Of a stretch of 64,000 nt of DNA, positions 1 to 17,429 are shown piece after piece. Positions within the stretch are counted from its first letter, which is position 1; each line of letters opens with the position of its first letter. A model generated the notes under the pieces. It was given only the letters and a program-made list of their open reading frames with translations, was not told the DNA's origin and searched no databases. The translations under genes were made by a program, and so were the position numbers. The DNA comes from Bacteroides gallinarum DSM 18171 = JCM 13658 (GTDB lineage: Bacteria; Bacteroidota; Bacteroidia; Bacteroidales; Bacteroidaceae), in NCBI RefSeq assembly GCF_000374365.1, contig NZ_KB894128.1, positions 46,507 to 110,506 on the forward strand, read 5' to 3'.

Positions 1-2063
1 ACGATTTCTTTAGTCTGGGTGATAGGCCGGGACAGTATCCGGTTGCCGTTGTAGCTTTTACCGTTCTCCACCTGCTCTCCCAGCAATTCAAGGCCGGTGA
101 ACAGAGGGGGAGAGTATGCTTTATCCGTTACGGCGGGAGAGGTTCCGATTGTGTTGAAGCCGTTGATACCGCCCCAATACAATGTTCCGTCGGTTGCCGC
201 GAAAGCGGAACGTTCGCAAAATTCATCTGTGATTACGCCGTCGTACCGGTTGAAGTTGGCGAATGAATAGGGTGTCTGCTCCTTGTTTCTGCCGGTCGTA
301 ATGCGTGTTATCCCGTTGGAGGTGGATACCCAGACAGTATTGTCCCCGGCCTGGATTATAGAGCGTATGGAATTGTTGACTAATCCGTCGGTGGTGTAGA
401 ATGTTTTCTGCTGTCCGGTATCGGGGTTCCATAGCAGTAATCCGTCTTCCAGGCCAACCCAGATTTGTTTCCGGTTGTCTACCATAATGGCGTTGCAGGT
501 GTGGGAGGTGGGATTGAAGCGGTATTCTTTCTTTTGGCGGTTATAGATAAACCACCCTTTCCGCCCGATACCTGCCAGGCTGTCTTTTCCATAAGGAACC
601 AGTTGGTAAACGGTGGAATTGTTTGTACCGGGTATTTCCGCTTCTTTTTCGAATTTCCCGGTTTCGGGGGTAAATGTTCCGAAGCCTTGCTTGTCGATAC
701 ATACCTGGAATGTTCCGTCGGGCAGTTCCATAATGGAACGGATGTTGTATCCGGGCAACAGGTATTGTTCGGTCTTTCCGTTCGGCAGGATACAGAATAG
801 GCCTTCTCCGGTGGTCCCCAGCCAGATTCGTTGCCGGCTGTCTTTGAATAAGGCGTTGCAGCAAGTGGCGGACAGTGCTTGCGAATACGGGGTTAAGCTG
901 CCGCCGGAAGGAGTATAGTAGAACAATCCTTTCTTTGTACCTACCAATATATTCTCCTCTTTATCCGTGGCAAAGCAGGTAACAGACAGATTGGCGTTTT
1001 TGGAAACCGGGAATAAGCTGCTACCGATATTCTGGAAACGGAAACGGTTGGGGTGGTAATAGAGTATACCTCGGTTCAGGGTTCCTAACCATAGTCCTCC
1101 CTGATTATCGTTATAAAGAGTACTTACCTCCGTATGGATAGTGCGCCCGTCTACCAGTTTGAGGTTGGGTATGTGTTGCTTCTTTTCCAGTCCGGCGTCG
1201 ATGTTCCATAAACCCATATGGCCGCTGACCCATATGCTGCCGTCTTTATCAACGGAAAGGCTGTTGAGCCATTGCCCGGTCTGGAGCACGATGTTCCACT
1301 TCCTTCTTGTTATGTCGTAGTTCAGCATCACCCCGCCTCTGTTGCCGTTGCGCAATTGATAGAAAGTGTCGTTGCCGGGTACTACGTAGGAGGTGTTTTC
1401 ATATTTTCCTTCGGGAAGCTCATCGGGTAATTTCTGCCTGTAAATTTCGTTACGCGATTCAAGATTATAGCAAACCAGCAAGCCGGAACGGTAAAAAAGG
1501 TACAGGCGGTCTTTCACTACGCCGAGGTCGTACACCTGGTCGGCGGTATCGCCAGTCAGGGATATATGGGGCAGGAAAGTTTCTGCTTTCAGGCTTTCCC
1601 TGTCTATACGTACCAGTTCGTCTTTTTCGCTTATGACCCACAGGCTTTTAGTCCTGTCTATAAAGAAGTCCTTCATGGGCGAGCTGATACCCCATGAGGC
1701 AAGCAGGCTGTCCGGCCGCTCTACGAAACATTCGCGTCCTATGTCCACGACCATTAACTGGTGCTGGTTCTTAAGCCACATGTATCCGTGAGAATCTATG
1801 TATTCGTGATGAAAGCCCGAATAGGCCGACAGTGGGCAGATATGTTTCCGGTTGTAATGCAGGTAACTGAAATCGGTTCCGTCGTACAAGTTCAACAACC
1901 CCTCGGTAATAATCATCATGCGCCCGTCCGGTAATTGGGTAATGTTGCGCACCCTGTTTCCGGCCAGTCCGTCCGTTCCGTTAATCGGAGTGAATACACA
2001 GTATTTCTCCGCGGCGAGGGGTAATGAAAAAAGTAGAAATAGTAGATTGATTATGTATTTCAT
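1..2063 (-). CDS. Sensor regulator, HTCS-like, N-terminal part (runs off left edge)
   Basis: The reading frame is open from an ATG at 2063 to the window edge (about 687 residues). It begins with a signal peptide (MKYIINLLFLLFSLPLAA) followed by repeated propeller blades with motifs such as DKDGSIWVSGHMGLW, DNQGGLWLGTLNRGI and AGDNTVWVSTSNGITRI. These are the periplasmic two-component-regulator propeller repeats of hybrid two-component systems; the last visible part approaches the Y_Y_Y region. The kinase, receiver and AraC parts would lie outside the window, so HTCS is the likely but unproven class. It is divergent from the GH115 operon at 2287, a usual position for a PUL regulator. A -7 element lies 22 bp upstream of the start. 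Its blades look clearly different from the two complete HTCS proteins in this window. Confidence 0.85.
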   Translation of the reverse strand, partial: MKYIINLLFLLFSLPLAAEKYCVFTPINGTDGLAGNRVRNITQLPDGRMMIITEGLLNLYDGTDFSYLHYNRKHICPLSAYSGFHHEYIDSHGYMWLKNQHQLMVVDIGRECFVERPDSLLASWGISSPMKDFFIDRTKSLWVISEKDELVRIDRESLKAETFLPHISLTGDTADQVYDLGVVKDRLYLFYRSGLLVCYNLESRNEIYRQKLPDELPEGKYENTSYVVPGNDTFYQLRNGNRGGVMLNYDITRRKWNIVLQTGQWLNSLSVDKDGSIWVSGHMGLWNIDAGLEKKQHIPNLKLVDGRTIHTEVSTLYNDNQGGLWLGTLNRGILYYHPNRFRFQNIGSSLFPVSKNANLSVTCFATDKEENILVGTKKGLFYYTPSGGSLTPYSQALSATCCNALFKDSRQRIWLGTTGEGLFCILPNGKTEQYLLPGYNIRSIMELPDGTFQVCIDKQGFGTFTPETGKFEKEAEIPGTNNSTVYQLVPYGKDSLAGIGRKGWFIYNRQKKEYRFNPTSHTCNAIMVDNRKQIWVGLEDGLLLWNPDTGQQKTFYTTDGLVNNSIRSIIQAGDNTVWVSTSNGITRITTGRNKEQTPYSFANFNRYDGVITDEFCERSAFAATDGTLYWGGINGFNTIGTSPAVTDKAYSPPLFTGLELLGEQVENGKSYNGNRILSRPITQTKEI

Positions 2064-2085
2064 ATGATATGTTTTTCATCGAAGA

Positions 2086-2093
2086 CAAAATTA
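2086..2093 (-). promoter_or_regulatory. -7 element (TAATTTTG) for the left-edge regulator
   Basis: On the minus strand this matches TAnnTTTG exactly and sits 22 bp from the start codon at 2063. No ATGTWACAT box occurs at the 29-bp spacing seen at the catabolic promoters. Confidence 0.6.
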
Positions 2094-2191
2094 TGGAAAC
2101 TTTCGTTACGCCCGATGAATTCTGTGAAGTTTTTAATGAAATATGGTTCAATGATGATTTTGGAGGAAATAGGTGTATAAAAGAAACTAAT

Positions 2192-2258
2192 TTGTAACAT
2201 AGGCGAAAGTTTATGAAACGTGGTTTGAATGCAATTTGATAAAGGATGCTTTCCTTTG
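2192..2258 (+). promoter_or_regulatory. Candidate HTCS-controlled promoter of the GH115 operon
   Basis: Box TTGTAACAT at 2192-2200 and weaker box ATGAAACGT at 2213-2221 are 21 bp apart. Exactly 29 bp after the second box is TTCCTTTG (2251-2258), one mismatch from TAnnTTTG. The same 50- and 29-bp gaps occur at 33040, 33421 and 46328. A transcript starting about 7 bp downstream would exclude the TTG at 2236 as start and fits the ATG at 2287. This is the weakest of the four promoters: one strong box and an imperfect -7. Confidence 0.55.
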
Positions 2259-2286
2259 CAATATGTCGTTCACTAAGGAAAAGAAA

Positions 2287-4896
2287 ATGAAAACACGCTT
2301 GTCTACTTATCGGTTTATGTTTTTTGCCTTGAAAGGATATTGTTATTTTAATGCGGAGGCCATTCGGAAAATTTTATTATGGGTGGCGGTATTGTTGCCG
2401 GCATCTTCTTTAAGAGCGGCTGATACGTTTGTAGCATTCGGTCCGCAGGATACCGGTTTTGCGTTGGTTACTCCGCAAAACAGGTCATTTGCCGTCTGGT
2501 GCGATAAGGCGGAACATAAGGGAGTATTGACTGCTGTCCGGAATTTGCAAACGGATTTTGAAAAAGTTACTGCCGTACGTCCGGAACTGGTACATGATGC
2601 CGGCAAAGGGATACGCATCATAGTCGGTTCTTATGATAAAAGCCCGTTGGTTCGCCGGCTGGTGAAAGCCGGTAAGCTGGATGCCGGGCTGCTGGAAGAT
2701 AAAAACGAGAAGTTTATCATAACCACGCTTCATGCGCCGTTGGAAGGAGTGGAAGGAGATGTTTTGCTCATTGCCGGAAGTGACAAGCGGGGTACGATTT
2801 ATGGCGTTTACGAGCTTTCGCGCCAGATAGGGATATCACCGTGGTATTGGTGGGCGGATGTTCCGGTAACGCGCCGGGATGCTGTTTATATAAAAGGCGG
2901 TATCTATACGGACGGAGAACCGGCAGTACGGTATCGCGGCATTTTTATCAATGACGAATGGCCGTGTATGGGAGGATGGACTACCGAAAAGTTCGGTGGA
3001 TTCAACAGTAAGATGTACGTGCATGTGTATGAGCTTCTGCTTCGCCTGAAAGCAAATTTTTTGTGGCCTGCCATGTGGAGTGCGGCGTTCTATGCCGACG
3101 ACTCGATGAATAGTCCCTTGGCCGACGAAATGGGAATCATAATCGGCACTTCGCATCACGAACCGATGGCAAGGAACCACCAGGAATATGCACGCAAGCG
3201 CAAGGAGTACGGCCCGTGGAATTATCAGACGAATAAGGAGAATATAGACCGTTTCTTCCGTGAGGGGATTGAACGTATGAAAGGCAAGGAAGAAGTAGTG
3301 ACCATAGCCATGAGGGGCGACGGAGATGCTCCGATGGGCCCTGACACGGATACGCGGCTTCTGGAAAATATTGTAAAAGAACAGCGTAAAATCATTGCGG
3401 ACGTTACCGGTAAGCCGGCTTCCGAAACTCCCCAGCTTTGGGCACTTTACAGCGAAGTGCTGGAGTATTATGATAAGGGAATGAAAATCCCGGATGATGT
3501 GATGATTTTGCTTTGCGATGACAATTGGGGCGATGTACGCCGTTTGCCGGATTTGAATGCCAAGCGGCATCCCGGCGGATACGGTATGTATTATCATGTA
3601 GACTTGCATGGTGCGCCGCGCGCTTATCAATGGCTGAACATGACACAGATTCAGCATATGTGGGAACAGTTGTACCTGACATATACTTATGGGGTGGATG
3701 AAATGTGGATTCTGAACGTGGGCGATTTGAAGCCGAATGAGTTCCCCACCGATTTCTTCTTGACTATGGCTTGGAATCCGGAACGGTTCACTGCCGGTAA
3801 CTTGTCGGATTATACCCGTAACTTTTGCAGGCAGCAATTTGGAGACGAATATGCAGCAGAGGCCGCCCGCATCTTGAATCTGTATTGCAAATATGCCGCC
3901 CGGGTAACCGCCGAGATGCTCGACAGCCGGACGTATAATCTTTCCAATGGAGAGTTCAAGGCCGTAACGGATGAGTTTCTTGCCTTGGAGGCTTATGCTT
4001 ATCGCCAGTTCCGGGTATTGCCCGACAAGCTGAAAGATGCTTATAAGGAACTGATACTTTTTCCGGTACAGGCCATGGCCAATCTTTATGAGCTATATTA
4101 TGCCGTGGCTGTAAACCGCAAATATGCTGCCGACGGCGACCCGCGTGCCAATGAGTGGGCGGATAGGGCGGAATATTGTTTTAAGCGGGATGCAGAGCTC
4201 TGTTATGACTACAATCACAATATCGCAGGGGGAAAATGGAATCATTTAATGGACCAGACCCACATCGGATATACCAGTTGGGACGAGCCTAAAGAGGGAA
4301 ATATAATGCCCGAAGTGAAACGGGTGGATGCCGATGCTTACCGGCCGGGAGGTTATGTGTACGAAGAGGCGAGAGGGGTAGTTGTTATGGAGGCCGAGCA
4401 TTTTGTAGAAAGCACGCAAAGTGCCGACACCCGCTGGACGGTTATTCCAGATTTAGGCCGTACACTGTCGGGGTTGGCATTGATGCCGTATGATAAGCCG
4501 GTGGAGGGTGCTTCGCTGACATATCGGATGAAGCTTAAATCCGAATTGAAAGGAGTTCGCCTGCGGTTGATTCTGGATAGTACATTACCTTTTATTAAAG
4601 GCGGACATAGTTATGCCATTAGCCTGGACGGTGGAAAGGAACGGATTATCAACTATAATTCGGAGATGACCTGGGCTAATTGCTATACCAAGATGTATCC
4701 TGCCGGTGCAGCCCGGATTATAGAATCAGCGGTTTATTTTCCGGAGGTCGACTGGGGTAAGGGCGTACATACATTGACAATCCGTCCATTGGCGCCTGCT
4801 ATGGTGTTGCATAAAATAATAGTGGATTGCGGCGGAGATGAGGCGAGCCGCCTGAATCTTGTGGAAAGCCCTTATCGGAAAGGCGACGGACTGTAA
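2287..4896 (+). CDS. GH115 xylan alpha-1,2-glucuronidase (copy 1)
   Basis: About 869 residues, first gene of the plus operon. GH115 enzymes remove (4-O-methyl)glucuronic acid from internal or terminal xylose of xylan. Family features seen: GTIYGVYELSRQIGISPWYW, GTSHHEPMARNHQEYARK, AMRGDGDAPMGPDTDTRL, LLCDDNWGDVRRLPD and WILNVGDLKPNEFP, then a C-terminal beta domain starting near VVVMEAEHFVEST. A hydrophobic stretch ending in SLRAAD suggests export, though the N-terminus is long for a signal peptide. The frame can be extended to a TTG at 2236, but the inferred promoter overlaps that start, so ATG 2287 (after AAGGAAAAG) is preferred. Two more GH115 paralogues lie at 14832 and 38582. Confidence 0.9.
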   Translation: MKTRLSTYRFMFFALKGYCYFNAEAIRKILLWVAVLLPASSLRAADTFVAFGPQDTGFALVTPQNRSFAVWCDKAEHKGVLTAVRNLQTDFEKVTAVRPELVHDAGKGIRIIVGSYDKSPLVRRLVKAGKLDAGLLEDKNEKFIITTLHAPLEGVEGDVLLIAGSDKRGTIYGVYELSRQIGISPWYWWADVPVTRRDAVYIKGGIYTDGEPAVRYRGIFINDEWPCMGGWTTEKFGGFNSKMYVHVYELLLRLKANFLWPAMWSAAFYADDSMNSPLADEMGIIIGTSHHEPMARNHQEYARKRKEYGPWNYQTNKENIDRFFREGIERMKGKEEVVTIAMRGDGDAPMGPDTDTRLLENIVKEQRKIIADVTGKPASETPQLWALYSEVLEYYDKGMKIPDDVMILLCDDNWGDVRRLPDLNAKRHPGGYGMYYHVDLHGAPRAYQWLNMTQIQHMWEQLYLTYTYGVDEMWILNVGDLKPNEFPTDFFLTMAWNPERFTAGNLSDYTRNFCRQQFGDEYAAEAARILNLYCKYAARVTAEMLDSRTYNLSNGEFKAVTDEFLALEAYAYRQFRVLPDKLKDAYKELILFPVQAMANLYELYYAVAVNRKYAADGDPRANEWADRAEYCFKRDAELCYDYNHNIAGGKWNHLMDQTHIGYTSWDEPKEGNIMPEVKRVDADAYRPGGYVYEEARGVVVMEAEHFVESTQSADTRWTVIPDLGRTLSGLALMPYDKPVEGASLTYRMKLKSELKGVRLRLILDSTLPFIKGGHSYAISLDGGKERIINYNSEMTWANCYTKMYPAGAARIIESAVYFPEVDWGKGVHTLTIRPLAPAMVLHKIIVDCGGDEASRLNLVESPYRKGDGL

Positions 4897-4917
4897 ACTA
4901 AGAAGGTAATAAAATAA

Positions 4918-7449
<2,532 letters not shown>

Positions 7450-7479
7450 ACACATTGCACACCTTAAGACCCACATACC

Positions 7480-13199
<5,720 letters not shown>

Positions 13200-13236
13200 G
13201 AAACACGTATATGGAACGATACTTAAATAATAACCT

Positions 13237-14826
13237 ATGAATTTAAAGAAAATAACTGTCTCGGCCGTTCTGCTTCTTCTCTCGTTGGGAGCGGCTGCGC
13301 AGCAGCAGGAAACATTCAGCAATCCGGTAATAAATGCCGATGTGCCCGACCCGTCGATGATAAGGGTGGGCGATTATTACTACCTGGTGAGTACTACCAT
13401 GCATCTGATGCCCGGTTGTCCGGTGATGCGTTCGAAAGACCTGGTACATTGGGAAACTATCAGCTACGTATTCCAGAAACTCACCGACCTGCCCCGTTAC
13501 GATTTGAAGGAAGGAACCGCATACGGCCGCGGACAGTGGGCATCGAGCATCCGCTATCACGACGGGCGGTTCTATGTATGGTTCTCGCCCAATGACGAAC
13601 CCTACCGCGGTTATATCTATACCGCCGAAGACCCTGCCGGCGAGTGGACCTTGGTTTCGCGTCCGCCTCATCATCACGATGCCTCGTTGCTTTTCGACGA
13701 CGACGGTAAAGTCTACCTGTTTTACGGAACGGGACAGTTGCGCCAGCTCAAGAGCGACCTCAGCGACGTGGAACCCGGCGGCATAGATATGAAAATATTC
13801 GAACGCGATGCCGACGAACAAGGACTGTTGGAAGGAAGCCAGGCTTTCAAACATAACGGCAAGTACTACCTGATGATGATATCCATGGACTGGAGCATAC
13901 CCGGCAGGCTGCGCCGCGAGGTATGCTACCGTGCCGACAAGATTACCGGTCCGTATGAGAAGAAAGTCATCCTCGAAACCGAGTTCCAGGGCTACGGCGG
14001 CGTGGGGCAAGGCTGCATCGTGGATACCCCCGACGGCAACTGGTACGGATTTATCTTCCAAGACCGGGGCGGCATAGGGCGCGTACCTACCCTGATGCCC
14101 TGCCGCTGGGTAGACGGCTGGCCGATGCTGGGCGATGCCGAAGGGCGCGTGCCCGAGTCGATGACGATGACCACCTATCCCGACGAATGCAAGGGGAGCA
14201 TTATGGGAAGCGACGATTTCAGTACCGGCAAGCTGAGCCTTAACTGGCAGTGGAACCACAACCCGCTGGACGATTGCTGGTCGCTGACCGAGCGTCCGGG
14301 CTTTCTGCGGCTGAAAACGGGGCGGGTGGCAGACAACCTGTTCCTCGCTCCCAATACACTGACCCAACGCATGAGCGGACCCCGGTGCAGCGGCGTAATT
14401 GCCATGGACGTGTCGAAGATGAAAGAGGGAGACGTAGCAGGCTTCAGCGCTTTCAACGGTTTGTCGGGAGTACTTGCCGTGGTAAAGGAGAACGGGAAGA
14501 AACACCTGGTGATGTCCACCCAGTCCGTCAGCCTGTCGGAAAAGAAAAAACGGGTGACGGCAGTGGATGTAGCAGAGAAAGAACGTGTAGCTTGTGAGAA
14601 AGATTTTGTTTATCTTCGCATCGACGGCGACTTTGCCGACAAGAAAGACGAAGCCACTTTCTATTACAGCTACGACAACAAAGAGTGGAAGCGGATAGGA
14701 GAACCCTGTAAGATGATTTTCGACTATACCAAGTTCTTTATGGGAAGTAAGTTCGCTATATTCAATTATGCGACGAAATCCTTGGGAGGCTATGTAGATG
14801 TAGACTATTTTAAATACGATAACTAA
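13237..14826 (+). CDS. GH43 (subfamily 12-like) beta-xylosidase/arabinofuranosidase
   Basis: 529 residues with signal peptide ending AAAQQQ (~23). Propeller domain ~28-310 with D38 (DVPDPSMI), D148 (HHHDASLLFDDDG) and E199 (LLEGSQAF) as the GH43 catalytic set. A C-terminal beta-sandwich (~320-529, DUF1349/GH43_C2 type) runs from SDDFSTGKLSLNWQWNHNP to the end. This two-domain form is typical of exo-acting xylosidases or arabinofuranosidases on xylan oligosaccharides. It lies 37 bp after CE6-GH95 and 5 bp before the next GH115. The subfamily is a judgement from motif style. Confidence 0.85.
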   Translation: MNLKKITVSAVLLLLSLGAAAQQQETFSNPVINADVPDPSMIRVGDYYYLVSTTMHLMPGCPVMRSKDLVHWETISYVFQKLTDLPRYDLKEGTAYGRGQWASSIRYHDGRFYVWFSPNDEPYRGYIYTAEDPAGEWTLVSRPPHHHDASLLFDDDGKVYLFYGTGQLRQLKSDLSDVEPGGIDMKIFERDADEQGLLEGSQAFKHNGKYYLMMISMDWSIPGRLRREVCYRADKITGPYEKKVILETEFQGYGGVGQGCIVDTPDGNWYGFIFQDRGGIGRVPTLMPCRWVDGWPMLGDAEGRVPESMTMTTYPDECKGSIMGSDDFSTGKLSLNWQWNHNPLDDCWSLTERPGFLRLKTGRVADNLFLAPNTLTQRMSGPRCSGVIAMDVSKMKEGDVAGFSAFNGLSGVLAVVKENGKKHLVMSTQSVSLSEKKKRVTAVDVAEKERVACEKDFVYLRIDGDFADKKDEATFYYSYDNKEWKRIGEPCKMIFDYTKFFMGSKFAIFNYATKSLGGYVDVDYFKYDN

Positions 14827-14831
14827 ACGAT

Positions 14832-17429
14832 ATGAATACGATGAAAATGAAAAAAAGTTTGGGAATATTGCTGTTTTCCCTTTTCTGCCTGGATGCAGGA
14901 GCCATAGACCATAAAGGCATCACCTCCGCCCGGTTGGCTCCCGACCGCTTTACGCTTGTAGAGAACGGCGTTCCCGATGCTATCCTGATAGACGAACAGG
15001 AAGATGCCGGCGTAATGATAGCGGCGAAAAACCTCCGGAGCGACTTTAAGCGGGTAACCGGCAAGGCTGCCGATTTGCAGTTCGAACCCCGTGCAAAACG
15101 TATGATTATAGTGGGTACGCTCCACAGCCGCTATATAAAAGAACTGGCGAAAGCCAAGAAGATAGACGCCTCGTTGCTGAAATCCAAGAACGAAAAATAC
15201 TTGATGACCGTAGTATCCGCCCCTTTGGAGAATGTGGACGAGGCGCTGGTTATTGCGGGAAGCGATAAGCGCGGAACGATTTATGGAATATACGAGCTTT
15301 CGGAGCAGATAGGCGTCTCGCCGTGGTATGACTGGGCTGATGTGCCGGTAGTGCCGCAGCAGAACTTATCCATTGCCCGCGGAAGCTATACGGCGGGCGA
15401 ACCGGCAGTGAAGTACCGCGGTATCTTCCTGAATGACGAGGCTCCTTGCCTTACGGGGTGGGTAAAGCACACCTATGGAACGGATTACGGCGACCACCGT
15501 TTTTATGCCCGCGTGTTCGAGCTGATTCTCCGTTTGCGCGGCAACTTCATGTGGCCTGCCATGTGGGGCTGGAGCTTCTATGCCGACGACCCCGAGAACA
15601 GCAAGACCGCCAATGAAATGGGCGTCATTATGGGAACCTCCCACCACGAACCTATGGCGCGCAATCATCAGGAATGGGCGAGAAAGCGCAAGGAATACGG
15701 AGTATGGGACTATGCCTCCAACCAGGAAGTCATCGACCGCTTCTTCCGCGAAGGTATCGAACGGGCAGCCGGTACGGAAGATTTGATAACTATCGGCATG
15801 CGCGGCGACGGCGATACCCCCATGGGCGGAAAAGAAGGAGAAGACGACAAGTATGTACCGCGCGACGAAGAGAATATGCGCTTAATGGAGAAAATCTTCA
15901 AGAACCAGCGGCGCATCATTAAGGAAGTAACGGGGAAGGCTCCGGAAAAGCGTCCGCAGGTATGGGCTATCTATAAAGAAGTACAGCGCTACTACGATAT
16001 GGGGCTCAGAGTACCCGACGATGTCATCATGCTGCTGAGCGACGACAACTGGGGCAATGTGCGCCGCCTGCCCAATGCGGAAGAGAGGAAACATCCCGGA
16101 GGCTGGGGCATGTACTATCATGTGGACTACGTAGGTGCGCCCCGTAATACGAAATGGCTCAACGTAACCCCTATCCAGAACATGTGGGAACAGTTGCAAC
16201 TGACCTACGACTATGGAGTAGACAAGTTATGGATACTCAATGTGGGCGACCTGAAGCCCATGGAATACCCCATTACCCTGTTCCTCGACATGGCATGGAA
16301 CCCTAAACGCTACACGGCGGACAACCTGCTGGAGCATCCGCGCGGGTTCTGCGCCCAGCAGTTCGGCGAGGAGCAGGCGGATGAAGCCATGCGCATCCTG
16401 AACCTGTACAGCAAATACGCCGGCAGGGTTACCGCCGAGATGCTCGATAGCGGAACTTATAACCTGGAAACCGGAGAATGGAAGCAGGTTTCGGACGAGT
16501 TTATAAAGCTCGAGGCGGAAGCGTTACGCCAGTATATATCGCTCGAGCCGGCGTACAAGGATGCGTACAAGCAACTCATCCTGTTCCCGGTCCAGGCAAT
16601 GGCCAACCTGTACGAGATGTACTATGCGCAGGCCATGAACCACAAGCTCTACAAAGAGAACAACCCGCAGGCAAATTACTGGGCGGATAAGGTAGAGCAG
16701 GCTTTTAAGCGGGATAAAGACTTGTGCCACGACTACAACAACGTGATGTCCGGCGGCAAGTGGAAGAATATGATGATACAGAAACACATCGGCTATACCT
16801 CATGGAACGACAACTTCCCGGAGGACAAACTGCCGGAAACATATCGCGTGGAAGCGCCGGAGCAGGCGGCGGGCGGCTATGTATTCAAGTCCCGTAACGG
16901 AGTAGTGGCAATGGAAGCCGAGCACTATTTCGAGAAAAAAGACGCTGCCGGGGCACAGTGGACGGTTATCCCCTATATGGGACGCACATTGAGCGGAATG
17001 GCGCTGATGCCTTACTCGAAAGAGGTTGCCGGAGCCTCCCTTTCCTATAAAATGGAAATCCCCGAAGATGTTACCGAAGTAACCGTGCATGTCGTCGTAA
17101 AGTCCACGCTGGCGTTCCATGATACAAAAGGGCACGAATATGAAGTCGGTTTCACCGGCGGCGATACGCAAACGGTTAACTTCAATGCCAACCTGAACGA
17201 AGAACCGGAGAATGTGTACTCGGTATTCTATCCGACCGTTGCCCGGAGAGTGGTCGAGAGCCAGGTGAAGCTGAAGCTGCCGGCTGCCGGCGACAAGCTG
17301 CGCACCCTCACGTTGAAACCTTTAGACCCGGGAATCGTATTTGAAAAGATTGTGGTCGATTTAGGCGGATACCGGAAAACCTATCTGTATATGGACGAGT
17401 CGCCCTGCTTCATTCCCCGTCCGGAGTAG
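14832..17429 (+). CDS. GH115 xylan alpha-1,2-glucuronidase (copy 2)
   Basis: 865 residues, last gene of the plus operon. Signal peptide MKMKKSLGILLFSLFCLDAG. Same landmarks as copy 1: GTIYGIYELSEQIGVSPWYD, GTSHHEPMARNHQEWARK, GMRGDGDTPMGG, LLSDDNWGNVRRLPN and WILNVGDLKPMEYP, with a C-terminal domain from VVAMEAEHYFEKK. Compared with the other copies it has an insert of acidic residues after the MRGDGD motif (GKEGEDDKYVPRDEENM). Its last 20 bp overlap the 3' end of the convergent HTCS gene. Different GH115 copies may discriminate methylated and unmethylated or internal and terminal glucuronate; this is inference. Confidence 0.9.
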   Translation: MNTMKMKKSLGILLFSLFCLDAGAIDHKGITSARLAPDRFTLVENGVPDAILIDEQEDAGVMIAAKNLRSDFKRVTGKAADLQFEPRAKRMIIVGTLHSRYIKELAKAKKIDASLLKSKNEKYLMTVVSAPLENVDEALVIAGSDKRGTIYGIYELSEQIGVSPWYDWADVPVVPQQNLSIARGSYTAGEPAVKYRGIFLNDEAPCLTGWVKHTYGTDYGDHRFYARVFELILRLRGNFMWPAMWGWSFYADDPENSKTANEMGVIMGTSHHEPMARNHQEWARKRKEYGVWDYASNQEVIDRFFREGIERAAGTEDLITIGMRGDGDTPMGGKEGEDDKYVPRDEENMRLMEKIFKNQRRIIKEVTGKAPEKRPQVWAIYKEVQRYYDMGLRVPDDVIMLLSDDNWGNVRRLPNAEERKHPGGWGMYYHVDYVGAPRNTKWLNVTPIQNMWEQLQLTYDYGVDKLWILNVGDLKPMEYPITLFLDMAWNPKRYTADNLLEHPRGFCAQQFGEEQADEAMRILNLYSKYAGRVTAEMLDSGTYNLETGEWKQVSDEFIKLEAEALRQYISLEPAYKDAYKQLILFPVQAMANLYEMYYAQAMNHKLYKENNPQANYWADKVEQAFKRDKDLCHDYNNVMSGGKWKNMMIQKHIGYTSWNDNFPEDKLPETYRVEAPEQAAGGYVFKSRNGVVAMEAEHYFEKKDAAGAQWTVIPYMGRTLSGMALMPYSKEVAGASLSYKMEIPEDVTEVTVHVVVKSTLAFHDTKGHEYEVGFTGGDTQTVNFNANLNEEPENVYSVFYPTVARRVVESQVKLKLPAAGDKLRTLTLKPLDPGIVFEKIVVDLGGYRKTYLYMDESPCFIPRPE

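Noticed and set aside
2836..3837. 333-codon minus-strand frame inside GH115 copy 1
   Set aside because: Antisense shadow; the plus strand carries an unmistakable GH115.
13243..14505. 420-codon minus-strand frame opposite GH43
   Set aside because: Antisense shadow produced by GC-rich codons; no signal or domain.
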